From Xylogone sp. PMI_703 (Eukaryota; Ascomycota; Leotiomycetes), in NCBI GenBank assembly GCA_021399445.1, contig JAJTUQ010000006.1, positions 186,001-250,000 on the forward strand: DNA of 64,000 nucleotides. Direction: 5' to 3'. Below are positions 12,201-26,300 of the stretch, in pieces (position 1 is the first letter of the stretch; every line of letters starts with the position of its first letter). The translations under genes were made by a program, and so were the position numbers. The notes under the pieces were generated by a model. That model was not told the origin of the DNA, ran no database searches, and worked only from the letters and a program-made list of their open reading frames with translations.

Positions 12201-13233
12201 CGGAGGAATGCTGCAAGCCAAGATCTCATCGAGCATCCATCGGGGTCTAGGCTTCCCCGCCTTTGGGTGCGCTCCCAGGCTTTTGCTCGAGCCCAGAGCC
12301 AAAGCCCCTTCGTATTTTCCCGTCCGTGGTGAAAGCCGGCGGTGGCAAGGAAGGACGGTAGCTACCATAGTCCTGTAGCAGAGCGGGAGAGTTGGAGGGT
12401 CGGAGAATCGCATCCTCTCAGAACATGGGCAATTGTCGTCGTCGAGGTTGTCACTTCCTTCAATTGAGTTTGAACTAAGTTGGCTTCCGCTTTGCGCAAC
12501 GGTTGACGGATGCTTTCTTTAGACTATACCAGACTACACCACACTACTCTGTACTATATGGCGCTATGCTACACAACACCAACACCATGCTAAACTCTTG
12601 GTGCTTTTGTCGTAGATTGTGTAATGACGTTGTACAGTTGCTGCTGGACAGTTTGGCAGGGTATCGCTGTTGAAGGCGGGAGAAGCTTTGCTCTACTCTC
12701 GATCGGGCGGGATCACCATCGCGAATCTCAATCTCTAATCTCTAACCTGTAATTTAATCTCTGCGGCTTCGGGTACCCCAGATTTCCCATCTCAAGAGGA
12801 CTGTGGCTTTGATCTTCCCTTCCCTTGTTGCATGAGAGATACTGCAAGTCTGTAACAGCACTGCGAGATAAGGAACTTCTTATCAGCTTATCTGTCTCTA
12901 CGTGTCCTGAAACTGTCCCGTCTGCACGTCTTTGCTGCCATGTGTGACTTTGGAGCGATAATAATCCCATTATAGCTACACTACTCACTACAACTGTAAC
13001 TACCAAACTGCAAACCATAGTCCCCAGACATCCCAAAAAGCCACGACATAACAATCTTGGGTGTACTGTACTGACACCGTACCTGCATTTACCAACCAGC
13101 AGTGCCCTTGCCTTATCCTACCCTTACCGTAACATTCATTCCCAAGTCTTATCTCCAGTGTACCATTATTCACCAGGCGATCACACGCAAAAACATTTAA
13201 AAAAAGCTTGACAACACCATCTTACGCCATCAC
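9287..13233. other. 3.9 kb intergenic stretch between convergent GAG genes
   Basis: Several open frames of 60-170 codons occur on both strands (for example 10960-11469 and 11961-12332), but none shows a family motif, signal peptide or consistent exon structure. I found no trace of a GH114 domain, although the fungal GAG cluster often has one (ega3). Short simple patterns occur, such as the CTA/ACC-rich run near 12520-12590. The function is unknown: it could hold a noncoding transcript, 3' untranslated regions, or decayed sequence. Confidence 0.5.
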
Positions 13234-15957
13234 TTAGAAAGGAATGGCGGTCGACAGCGTGAATGTTACTGGGGTCCCTGTCAACTTGACCCAGATGGTG
13301 AGAGGATCTGCGCCCAGGGTTAGCAAACTCTAAAATTCTAGCAAACACGAGGGAATGTGCGAGGGCTTAATCACCTGAGCCAATCTTCTCCGTGGTGAAT
13401 CCTTGGGTGCTGGTGACGGAGCCCGGAACCGTCACGGGGATGGGCACAGAGCACTTGTTGCCGCCTCCGGATGTGACTTGGATACCGGTGATGGTCTTTG
13501 CTGATGGATTGGTAACGTAAGTCAGAGATGCAGAGCATCCATCTAGAGCCATGCGATTGGCAAAACCAGCTGAGAACTATTCTTGCGATCAGCTGATATT
13601 CATAGTATAAAAAATGAATGGGATCAACGGTTGCTTACATCGGCATGTTTCTGGGAAATAATGGGCCAAGTCACACTGGAATCGGTCAGTTATTGGGCGA
13701 CCAACGAAATGTGGGCGTGCGACAGAACTGGAACTTACAGTCTGGTCACTTCCTGGAACACGGTTTCAACCCACGCTTCGATCAGCGAAAGTTGCGACGT
13801 GACGCCGTTGATGGTGGTCTGTGGTGCAGTTACGTAGTTCAAGTTTGCCTGATGGAACATGAACGGGTCGTGATGGAGGCCAAGCAGATGGCGAGTGTTC
13901 GTCTGCTTCTCAAGTGATAGGAGAGCATACCAATCTCCATTTCCAGCAGAAGTATTGATCCATTCAAGGACGGTGCAGTCGGGCAGGTGGCACTAAAGAA
14001 TTGTGAGCAGGCTTTCTTTTGAACAATAACTGGGGAGCTTACATTGTAGTAGATGTTGGTGGCCCAGCGGGGATTAATCTGAATGCCATCAAATCCATTG
14101 GCAGCGACAGTGGAGATGAGAGGCCACATTTCATTTACCTATGAGGAAATTGCGTTAGTATAGACATCTTGCATGTACCGGATTAGGATTAAACTCACGG
14201 TATTCATCAAAACCGGACGGGTATTGTCTCCAACACAGTTGACAATGCCATTGTCCTTCCAGGCTCGGAGAGCATCTCCGTTGTGAAGCCCGGTGATGGC
14301 CGGCGGAATGATACCATTGGAAGTGAATTTTGTGGCAGCAGCGATCCCAACCTGCTTTAGCCAAGCTTGATTCCATGAGATCTCTCGAGTAATATCGAAG
14401 TAGGTGGCGTTGTTCTGATCCTCATGAGTGAACGTGTGGGAAATATGAGCGAAGGCGTTGAGGTTGGAAGCTGTTGAAAACCAAGTCTTGAGCGCATCTA
14501 GGTTCGTGCAGGTTGTGGTATATGGGTAAGTTGTAGATGATGAGGGCCAGAGATTGGTTCCAGTGCCAAGTGGTTTCACCCATTCCAATGGAGTATCAAT
14601 CTGCTCTGGATATTCAATTGGGCCTGAGCCACACTGGTTTCCCGTGGCATGGTCATCACCTTCCTGTTTTAAATTAAAAACTTCAGCAGATATATTTAAG
14701 ATGCACGTGAAAAAGACTAACCTCAATGTTTCCGTTGCCATTGTGGCCTATTTCAAGGAAGTAAGTACTGCCGGCAGACATCCTTGAATTTACAGTCGCC
14801 TGCCACGAGACGTGCTGGGTCAGATCAGCTGGTGTGATGCGGTAGGTAGTTCCATTAGGGCTGTAGATATCAGACTCCAGGAACATGTCGTCCACCTGAG
14901 TGTTCAAGTTAATTCGGCGGTAGCCCTTATCTTTTTCCATGGTCAGTATACGAGGTTTCTAAATTTAATCTACGAGTTACTCACAGAGACCTCTCGTTGC
15001 CCATGTTATCCAAGCATGTTGCAAGTAGGTTGAGGTGTAACTCCAGTCTGTCGCAAAACCGATAAAGAAAACCATTTGCTGTCTACCGGAAATGTTGTTA
15101 ATGACACCAGCAGTAGATACAGATGGGAATCCAGCTGCAGAGTTGGCTGCGAATTGGGCGAATTCAGTTGCAATTGAGGTGTTGGTGATAGTTGCAGGGT
15201 AGTGCCACAACCCAGAGGTCGTTACACCGGCACCACTGATCAAGTTAGTGATATGTCTACATGGACCAACGAATTCATGTGTTTACGTTTTCATTCCTGA
15301 AGTTGGGAATTGAGTGGTACTGGAAATGCTAACAAGCTGTTCAACGCCATCATTGCAGCATCCGCCTAGAGCGCTCGCACCAAAGTCTGGGCCTGGGAAA
15401 ACATCAAGTCGTACCATACGCACGCCAAAGGATACTTGATATTGATACAAAGTCGCCCATTGAGCTGCAGTGAGAGCACTCTGGAAGCCTGTGGTTCCTC
15501 CATAGTCATAACTGACTTCAGAGAGAACAACAATAGCTCCGTAGTTTCCAATTGAAACGGAACTGTTAAGGACAGGGAGAGCAACACCAGCTTGAGGAAC
15601 AATTAAGGTTTCATAAGGGATTCCATATCCATTGAGACCGGAATAGCCAGAGTATGCGGAGGCCGTGTCTCGAGCAATCACTAGGACGGTGGATTTGACA
15701 GAGGTTGCAGCAACGACAGCAGCGGGGACGGCGACAGCAACTTGTTGAACAGTGGTATTGGTGTTTATGGTATGGCCACCGACTCTAGTGGGCCTTGTGG
15801 GCACCACGCGTGCACGGCCAAGTCGCCGTACTGCGATATGGGGACCTTCTTCATATTGGAAGTCTGAATAATCACGTTTGCCCGGTCTGGGATGGGCAAA
15901 GACTGTAGAAAGAGATGCTACCACGAGGATAGCCTTAAGGAGGGTTTTGTTCAACAT
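13234..15957 (-). CDS. agd3: secreted GAG deacetylase, CE18-like
   Basis: Nine exons on the minus strand: 15957-15287, 15235-14985, 14930-14722, 14663-14199, 14138-14043, 13992-13739, 13675-13639, 13576-13375 and 13307-13234. They give about 752 residues, and every junction is in phase. An N-terminal signal peptide (hydrophobic AILVVASLSTVFA) is followed by an Arg-rich linker. The deacetylase part shows the VDDMF Asp pair (about residue 318) and HTFTH (about 453-457), suiting a metal-dependent polysaccharide deacetylase. A Cys-containing beta-rich C-terminal module ends in LTGTPVTFTLSTAIPF. Aspergillus Agd3 partly deacetylates GalNAc in galactosaminogalactan, making the polymer cationic and adhesive; that role is inferred from family and neighbours. 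It is divergent from the GT4 gene, sharing a 1.4 kb upstream region. Confidence 0.9.
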
Positions 15958-17366
15958 CTTGAACCAACTTCTTTCACAAGCGAATGGGAGGCTCTTCAGA
16001 ATGAAAAGAGAGAAGCTTAATGATTGAGAAAGCGAAGGAACATGCTTTTATTTGATAGCATGAGGCTATCCTCCAGAGTTGAGGACTAGATGTATTGATT
16101 GACAGAGAAAAATACGAAGACCCATCTAGATAATCCAATATTCAATAGTTGCGAGACGGGGACCACAACGAGATGCTCGTCCACACCGTATCCACTGATT
16201 TAATTGAGCCACTTGTGCACTAGTCTGACCATGAGAGGGGATGATGTTCACAGAGAATGGTCAAAGGAGAATGCCTATGGCCGTTTACAGAAGCACTTAC
16301 GAATGTCTTCAAGCCATGAAATCATCGTGTGAAAAATGTTAGGGCTGAGAGATCAGACGTGGTTATAGTTTGCTGCATTAAGGTACGGACTAATGCCAAG
16401 GGGTTGGCACGAACTGGGCGGAGGATTGAAAAATGAAATAAAATAAAATATTAATTTATTGGAAGCTAAAGCGGGTTAAAAGCAGCAATCCTGACGTTGT
16501 GCCGCTAAGACTCGTCCAGTTCCGTGTCCCGAGTATGCGCAACATATAAATCCGGTAACTATTTGACAGGCCACTGCGCCCCCAGCAGTCACCAATCGTG
16601 GCCCTACAGGACTTGGTATGGTGCCACGTTATTTATAGCCAATTTTTCGAGTACCTTAACCTTTTTTGCCTGTCAAGGAATATTGGCACTGTCCCGGTCC
16701 AGTTGTTCAGTACAGCTCATGCAGGTCAAGCACGAGAGACATGAGCTCCTCTCGTTCACCTTTCCTGAATTGGCATTGAGCTCAGCTTCTGGGCCCTTGG
16801 GCTTCATCATCTGATATTTACCTATTGCATTCTGCTGAGCCCTTGGCTTTTTTTCAACACGAGCGGTCAGAATGAGACACTCGTATCTTGGATCACGGAA
16901 TCCAATAACTCTCTGAATTATGATTCTAAGGCCAATCTTTTTCCAAGACGCTTCCAATACTTGCTGCTGCCTGACACCAAGCTGCTAACTCGTCTTGCAT
17001 ACTGAGAGCCTTAGGACTTTCAATAGTCTGTGAGACTCACAAGTCATGACCTGTTGGGTGTCAGTGGCGTCGTTAGACAATGCTGTAAATTCTACACCAA
17101 GTGCATTGTAAAGTATGAAGCTGAAGAAAAATTCTTCAACCTAGTGAAAGATTTATTGAAATCCCTGTCACTCGTTTGTTTACACCCGTTCTAGGATAGG
17201 TACCTGAGAAGAGAGAGACCGAGGCTGAACTCTAAGAGCCTCAACATTCTCTCTGTGTCACAATTCTTCCTGATTCAGAGCATTCTCTGAAGGGTCTTCA
17301 GCATCAATCTACAACAGGGCCGCAGAGTTACCACCGCAATTGCCAGGTAATGGATACTAAGCAGCC
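15958..17366. promoter_or_regulatory. bidirectional upstream region of agd3-like and gtb3-like genes
   Basis: This 1.4 kb region separates the divergent starts at 15957 (minus) and 17367 (plus). No gene is supported inside it. It most likely contains both promoters and 5' leaders, linking expression of the deacetylase and the polymerase. No recognised operator was found. Confidence 0.5.
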
Positions 17367-20300
17367 ATGGCACATGTATACATCACAGGAGTCAAGGCAG
17401 CTAGCTGGAGAGATTTGCTAGTACACTGGTGGCAATGGGTAGGTAGCATTGTTCTGAGTTTCGGGTTTCGATTTTCTAACTCTTTTGAAGGCACTGTTTG
17501 GAATTTGCATCGCAGCGATTTCTGTTGGATTAGCTTATCTCACATTCCTTTTGAGCAGAAAGATCTACCGGCGCCTGAAACAAAAGGTTCGTCCAGTAAA
17601 ATGGTTAACTATCATTGAATAGCTGTGAACTGGGCTAATTAGTTGACACAGCGCGATAATTCCAATGCTCTTCGGTTGCGAGTAGCAAACTACCTCCAAA
17701 AATTCTCCAACTCTCGCTCAAGTTTGTCACTTACGAATAATGAAAAATCACCGCCAACATCTTTCAAGGCGTTCTTGGGCGCATTTCAAAATCCGGTATC
17801 AACATCTCAATTCGAGCTTTTGGCTGAAAATGATATGATTATTTTGGATCCAGCAAAAGAAAATGTCACATCTGCCCTGGAACAAGTTACTCGGTACCAG
17901 CGCAGACCACGGCACATCTTCGGTAGAATCGATTTGCGCAGCTTCTCGAATGCTCCCAAGACCGATATTGTCTCAGAGAAGAGTGTGCTATCCTTCCTTG
18001 ATCAGGTCATAACCTCATTTTCAACATATTTTGAAGATGCGGAAGGTTATAATAACAAGTTTACTGGGGTACTTCTCGCAGGATGCAATGTGCTGCCTAC
18101 CCCAATTTTCCACGAACTCTCCACCTTCTTTGCCGGTGTTGGTCTGGAAGTGTACATTGAGACTCAATGCCCTGAGTATCTGAATGATCCATTGGTTCTC
18201 TCAACAGAGTCAATTTCAGGGCTCCTAGTAAGAAATGGCCTCATCAAAGCAAACGGAGAGAGGCAGGACTATTTTGACATGGAAGCTTTCAACCCTACTG
18301 TGAAATCGTTCATGTCTCAGTCCTGCCAAAGACCTTTCGCTGTTCTTGCTTGGGAGACACTGGATGATGAAGTAGTTCTCTCCAATGCGGTACTGAAGCG
18401 CACTTTCAATTGGTGTAACTTTCACAATGTGATCCTGTGGGCTGCTCCAGAAGCTGCCATTTTTGACGCATCAATTCGGGTCGCCTGTATCGAGCCTTTA
18501 AGCGCGTTTGATTGGCTGAAGGAACCCCGGGTTATGGACCTTCACGAGCAATGGAGAAATAATAAAAAGGTGAGTTCGGATAAAATGTATTGTTTCCGCG
18601 GTCGATTTTGAGGCTAACTCGACTTTGTAGGTCCAATATTCTAGTCGTCATCAGACCCCCAGTACCCAGCTTGATGAAATGCTTCCTAGCATCCAGAAGG
18701 CCGGCAAAGACTGCTCATGCAATCATGGTAAAATTAAATCGAAATCTGCAGCTTCTAATTCGGTATCCACGAGCCAAGAATGGTTTGTCTTGAAAGATAT
18801 AGTATCGAATAATCTTGTTTCAACTGCACCATGGTCAGATTCGCAGGACGGTATTGGATGCTACCCTTTGGGATCTCATGTGTCTGCCGAGAATTTCGAG
18901 GAAATCGTTTTCTCTCAGTGCAATTTAAGGAGACTCGAATTGTTGGACATAGTGGAACCTGCTGAGCTTCGGAAGTATGGAGCCATATTTCATGATTTCC
19001 TCACCGAGCAACTGGTTTCTTTACACTCCACCGCAGCCGGATTGCCATCCATCAGGCATCTCGTTGAAGAAATGTCCCGTACTCTGCAGGCTACACCTGA
19101 CGATGGAAGTGACGGTATTAGAATATATATTGGGCTTCATTCGGGCTTGCAGTGTACAGTAGAGAAGCAATTCTGGGCTGTCTACGACACCGCATGCCCT
19201 AATATCACTGATATCTATATCTCCAAGAATGTCAATGATGTAATGAGCACAATGCTACATACATTCCTATCCTCTCGTGGTCTGAAGCGTAGCCAATGTT
19301 TTGCCATTGAGACAATATTTGCTCGCTGGAACAACAATCTCTCGCCGCACGAAATTCCGCCCCGCGTGATAGAAGACATCGAATTGTTATCTCCAGAAGA
19401 CTGCCTTTTACTCTATCAAGAAGTATCATTCTCTCTAGAGACACATAGCGATGCCCTTCTCCGCGGTATTAAATCGGCGCTTACCGAAAGGTTAGTTGAT
19501 GTACCGACTTGGAATCAGCTCAGACATGACAATACCGTTGGATATTTGAGTGGAGAGGTTTCTATCGAGGAACTGGTACAATCTCGGCTCCAATGGCACT
19601 GTCAATGTAACCGTGCCCATCCAAGTCTAGAATGTGCCGTGTCCATATTCACAGATGTCGAGAAGCTGTTGCTAGGTACTCTCAAACACAGAAACAGCCA
19701 TGACCTCCAAATCTTTGCTAGTTCTCTGGAAAACCTCCTTCAAGATTCATCTCTCAATGCCGTGGAAGACATATTAATCATGGCGGTATTCTGTGTTATG
19801 CGGAAGCAGGCATTCGAGGAGATCTATATGGAGGTCACCGACAGGAACCCGTTATTCAATGATCAACCGGATCAGGCGGCTGCATTTTCTGAGCTCTTTG
19901 CGCTCGGATCCCGTTGTGAAGCCTATTTCGATGTATCACCGAGCAAATTCGGAAAACTGATGTACAAGAAATTCAGCGATCACTACTCAGATCCAGCAAA
20001 CCAACCACCGATGTTTGACGATATGAATGTTACACTCAAGACTTCCTATGTTGAAGCTCAGATTGACGTGGATCCCAACTACAAACCAACTGAAATGCCA
20101 TCATATCAGCGATTCACTTTCTTGAGTGTCTTCGCTATCCCAGCCTTGATTGATATACTATTGTTGACAATCACAGGGCATGGCTTGTATCTAGCCGGTG
20201 GAGGTTTTATGACATATGAAGAGAGGCATAGCGCCACCACTGCCTTGTTGATTGCTCTCCTATTATCTGGAGCGTTTGGCACGTGGATTGCGTGCTGTGG

Positions 20301-23300
20301 TACATACTACCTAGCTTCCATGGCATTCTCAGCGATGAATTACTTTGTTGCTACTCGTTTAATTGGAGGCTTTGCATTTACTATCATTACTGCACTTGTT
20401 GGCTTTATTGCGTTTGCATGCACTAACTCTGTTTATTCTGGATGCATATTCCTCCTTTACTTAATTGCCCTCACAGCATATTTCACTCTCTTGGCTGCTC
20501 TGGCCAATTATCAAGTAATTGAATCTGCCTTTCAATCAGTAAGTATATGTCTTGACTACAGATACAATCTATTGCTAACGGCTTTTGAAATTATAGGGAA
20601 GGGCAGTTATTATTTACTGTATTCCTATTCTGTTTACAGCCCCATTGATAACAATATTCATTCCGGATCATGATATAGTTGTTTATCTCTCCGTTTTATA
20701 TGTTTTCATCATTTGTCTTGCCATAGGGGTCAGGCGAACGGGTTCTAAATGGACAACATGGTATCAGCAGGTCGATATAATTGATGACAATGAGCTCAGA
20801 ACTTGGTTCGTTGATAAGAAGGTAGATAGCAGCACGGATCTTGAGAAGATGTCAGACCCCGCTCTTCTTCGTCTTGCTCGACGTTCTCTACTGGAAGAAG
20901 TCACTGCGGAGCGAAAGAAGAATATCTTCTCCAAGAAAACTCAAGATCCATTGGTTGATAGAATGGTCAAGTCATACACGGCAACCGAATTTTTAATGGT
21001 CAGTTACTGATATTCCATTTGTGTCATTGGCAGTATGATAACTAGATGCAGGACTGGTACTGCCGTGTATATGCAGTTAAAAAGCCCATACGCTTTAGCT
21101 CTGCATGGAACATACAGTCAAAGGTTGCATTGCAGTCGCTGAAAAGATCTCAACTTGGAATTCGATTCCACAATGCCTTCCTTCATTGGCGTCAGGCAAG
21201 CGGCGAGGTAGGCATCCAGCACTGCTTCAACTCTGATAATACTAATAACAAGAAAGATTGGTTGTACGGTACTATATTTTGTGGTTGCGTTGCTTGATAA
21301 GTGGGTCGCACTTATTGACGGAGGTCAGATGATTGGCCTAAGCACCTCAAACGTTCACATGACCTTGCCTATTGGCTTCAGTCTTGCATACTACTTGATT
21401 GGCGCCGTCCTACTTGACTTCAACGCCATCAAGCTGAATCAGCTTGCTGCTAAGAACATGGAAGAAATCGTATCAACTGATAGTGATATCGCTCACGCTG
21501 ATGAAGTCAAGAGAGAACACCGCCGAAAGTTATATTGGCGAACCTTGGCTCATTATTTGACATTACATGTGTTTGGATTGACAGTTACGACGGTTCTTCT
21601 CTGGGTCTTCTTTAGCACACCGGAGCAGGTGAGCAAGAGTTCTGATGATGCTAAAGATGGTGTAAGTGCGGAACCCCCATATAGTGGGACCATTATATAC
21701 CTCTCGTATGTCCTGGCCTATACAGGTAAGTACTTCTTGATATGCGTTGCGGAGTACCGGCTGATATATTCCTACGTCTAGGCCTACTGTGGTTCCAGGT
21801 AAATCATTCTTCAAGGGTGTCAATTGGCTATGATACTGACTCATTGTAGTATACTAAAATTTTTGCTGGCTCACGAGCATTGATACCTCTTATTGTTGGG
21901 GTTTGTGTTGGCTTACCTATCGCCTTCATTCTTGATCACACACTACCGGACTTTATATATGGTACTATTGTCGGTTTGGGTAGCGCAACATGGACTGTAG
22001 CTATCCTGTGTCTTTGGCCTGCCAAAATTGTCGGTGGACCTAAGGACAAGTCTGAACCAGGAAAGCCATCCAATGTCGTCTACCGCTCATATTCAGGACC
22101 CAGTTCATCCCCATCTCTGTCTCAATCTGAGTTAGAGAGTTTACATAAGCGTCTATCCGAACTCCCCGAGAAACAACGGCTTTTTGTGGCTCCTGATTCT
22201 GAATTTGGAAGCCATGTGAATCTTACTTTCGAGAGATGGAACCATACGAAACTCTCTGACCTTGCAGAGCGTGCATTCCCTGAATCACAAGCACTGCTTA
22301 AGCTCGCAAGTAAGCTCTTCAAGGAACAGTTGCTTACTATTGAACTGGTATACGCTGGCTACTTCTCTGAAATAGACAATCCCTTGAGGGCCGTAAGCTG
22401 CATAGATAACGGTGTGGAGCGTCTTATTGTCTCTTGTGATCCAAGTAACGTGAGGCGAAACCAAGACCCGCTTCAAGGCTTTTATATCGAGTAAGTTACC
22501 TGGCAGCTACAAATTATGTCTCTATACTGATACTATTAGTATCGCCGAACTCCTAATACAAGTAGCAGCAGAGAATTATATGGGATATAGTACCCATGAC
22601 TCCATCATCATCCAGCACCTCTGGTTATTTGATAGTTTCCTTGGTACTCTTTCTACCGATTCCATCATTCTTAATCGTCATTTGAAGGCTATCAGATATG
22701 ATGGTGATGTAATTGGCCTTATTAATTCCTTGCGGAAGGACTTCTTGCAGTACATATGTCTCGGTATGAACTGCGACCTAGACTGGGATGATCTTCCTCA
22801 AACCTTACGACAGTCATTCATTACCAGGTGCCTCGGAATCTCTTGTTCCTTTACCAACGATGAGGCGTCTTTCCTGAATGAGAGAATCCAGCGAAGCCCA
22901 GGGCTTGATATCGAACCGCTCGTTGCCAGATATAATTATGCATCTTTCATGGTTGCCACCCTCATTGGCCAAGTGAGATCGATAGTTGAGAGTGGTGATT
23001 CAATACCACAGTATGTGCGTCGGTCGTACCAAAACTTACTACCTGGGGCAGGTTCGGATCTATGGTCAAGTGTTGCTGAGCTCCTCAACCATACTCCTGC
23101 TCTTCACTATTCGCTATACGACAAAGTCATCTACTATTCGGAAACAATATATCATTTCGTCGGAAGTATGTGTAAATTCTTTTGCATTGCATTCGTGGCA
23201 GACCCCGAGTATCAGAGGGAGCTTAACTGTGCGCTTTCCGGAACTTCGACTATGATTAGGTCCATCACAAGATGCATTGACCTGGCTATATGGATGTGGT

Positions 23301-26300
23301 CTAAAACTATACAAAAACTGTTCCTCCCATTATTTCTGGTATGTCGACCTCTCCAGAACGAAAATACTGATAATAATACTAACTACGATAGTTTCATGGC
23401 CGTAAGAACGTAGAGACCATTTGGAAAAATATTCAGGGAATGGAGATATCCATCAAGCGACAGCGTATTCTGATCCGGAACCTTGATGGCATTTACACTG
23501 GTTTTATTCACCCAAGAGATGAAGAAACCTTCAGAATGTTTCAGTATAAAGGCGACCACCGTTCAGAGCCTACTAACAACAATGATCTCCGCTACATAAA
23601 TATATATTCCAAGACCATGTCTCTGCTCCGTCGTGTAGAGCTTGACCATGGAAATACAATCAATGATTATACCTACGAGTACCCCGATAATGCTTCAACG
23701 AATACAATATCAAGAAAGAGACCTCCAACTATGCCTATTGCCAGAAGAGGAATTGCTGGTCAGGATAACTTTCAAGATGTCTCTTACAATTCGAGAGGTC
23801 AAATAGACTCTGGTTCTTATATCAAGGACGGGAACATGGTCCGGTTTAAATATCATTACCAGAAAGCAGACAGATATGGCGCAGCGCTTCTGAGAGCAGA
23901 ATTCGTACTTCCGCATTTGAGTTGTACAGTATCCTGGTGTGCTCCACCTAGGAAAAGGCCAGAGAGGCTGGAATCATGGGTAAGATTACTACTACTCAAG
24001 TGATTATGAAGATTCTAACGGTTCAGATTCCCCATTACCAAGTAACAGAAGCAACGTTCGTCGTCGGTGCAGATGTCTGGGAAAACAGATATTTCTATGA
24101 CCACAAATTCCATCCCACAATATTAACAACATTAAATGGGCAGCGGGTTGATACGCCAGATCTTATCTTCTATGATCATCTTAATGTTTTAGCAAAACCC
24201 AAGCATACATCATTCCTTGATGACAATCCACTATTCGGGTTCAGAAGCATTAAGAGTAATTTTATCACTCGAACACTCGGACTCACTACTCATCGGTATC
24301 CTGTATCAACCTCGCAATCACGATCGTGGCTTTGGAAAGCCTGGAAAGAGAACCCTGCATTTGATGGAGTTATTGTTCGCTGGCTAGATGAAAGATTGCT
24401 CAGGCAAGATCCAATCCTTCGCCCATATTGGAGAAAGCGTGATCTTGGTCAACTAGAAGCAGCTGAAGAATACCTTGACCAGAATCGAGATGCTGTCATA
24501 GCTAGTGTAGACCTTGATAACTCGATATCTGGCTGGACACCTCTCGCTACAAAGATCAATGACCTATATAGCTTTGGACAGGGAGGAGACGCCGTTAGTC
24601 GAACAAGGACCAACACCATAGAACAGGACGGTGATGGTACCGCATTACATGTAATAGCAGTCGATACCGGAACATGGCCGAATGAGGTTAGTATCTTTAC
24701 TAGGATATACTATTCTTTACTGATAAACTCCATATACAGGGTGGCGGTGTGTCAGCATGCCGAACTGATGTAGTCAACAATCTTCGAACGATTAAATGGC
24801 ATATGGTGTCTGAAGCAGCCAATGACTTTGGGATACCAAAAAGCCAAATTGAGCGTAATATCCATTCGTTGAAGATCATTCCACTGTGGGGACTTGATCT
24901 TTTAACACCAATTCATGGGTTATTCGCCAACCGACTGGATTCAGAGATCGAACACGACCCATCACATATTACCCTTATTGATATCCAACGCAACTTTGTC
25001 CCCATTCTTGCAGCTTTGGTCAACTGTGCTCGTGCTGTAGAATTTACAAAGAGTGACATAGATCAAGGAACACGAGCACTTATCAACCTTAACACCTACT
25101 TTAAGGATTCTAGGCACTGGAGCGCGGTGTGGGGGAGTGACATTGTCAAGTCAGCTTGGAGACAGCTCTGGCTTAGCCAAACAACACCAAATACCCGGCC
25201 TTCTTCTCAGTGGCTTAAAACAGAGCACCCAACGCTTGGTCAACTCGATCAAGGTCTCGGGTTATGGTCTAGATATCTTTTCATATTTTCCATCGCCCTT
25301 CCCGAGAAAATGCCCGCAGTATTCCAGGCGTCGCATCATAGTGTAAGTGCTGCATATGGTATCATTTGCAAAATCAAGCGTGGGTGCACACTGCAGATTT
25401 GGGACCATGCGATTAGCTGGAGAGAAACAAATCTATATCTCTCCTCGGCGTTGAGCGGCTTGTCCCCATACACTAGAAACTCTCTTCTAGGATTGATGCG
25501 CATGACATCTGTGCTGACACTCCATCACGCGGACACTATATTGCCTTGTGCTGATTTTTTTAATCCTAACTGGGAAGCTGAAATCGGCACATCCCAAGGG
25601 AAGATTGAACATAGAGCAAAGTTCAAGCGAAAGATCGATCCGGTTGTGAATGGTATTACACATATGGAGGTAAGCTGAATATCAAAGCAGATACTAATAA
25701 GCTAAACTAACACTAGTCGCAGAGATTTGCTCCTGTTCCAGAGATCAAAACCGAGCAGCCCACAGTGACTATGCTCTCACATGTGTGGTAAGTTCTAAAA
25801 TGCTTGCGTAGAGCCGTCAAGATGCTAACATTGGTGTCCCTTAGGTATGCTAAAGATATCAAAACAGCACTCTTAGCAGCAGACATAATAGTGAACAAGT
25901 GGGGATTCAAGGACTATAAATTAGAAATCTATGGCGGCCTTGACAGGTCACCGTCGTATACCACTGGCTGTCAAGAGATCGTGGCAATGAAATCTCTCCA
26001 CCATAATGTCAAGCTTTGCGGAGAAGCAAACCCAATAACTGTCCTCGAACGAACGGTGAGTACTGCGAGATTCAAAGTCAGCGATTATCAATTTTCATTT
26101 CACTAATATCGTAAATAGTGGTTATTTATGAACTCTTCTGTGTCGGAGGGCTTGCCTCTCGCTCTGGGAGAGTCCGCTTTGACGGGGGCGCCTGTCGTCT
26201 GCACTGATGTCGGTGCATCCCTTCGAGTTCTCACCGATCCTGAGGATGGATCCTGTTATAGTTCAGTTGTTGGTCCAAATGACCCTACAGCTCTAGCTCG

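Noticed and set aside
11961..12413. Several overlapping GC-rich open frames on both strands
   Set aside because: They shadow each other in a GC-richer patch and none has a recognisable domain.
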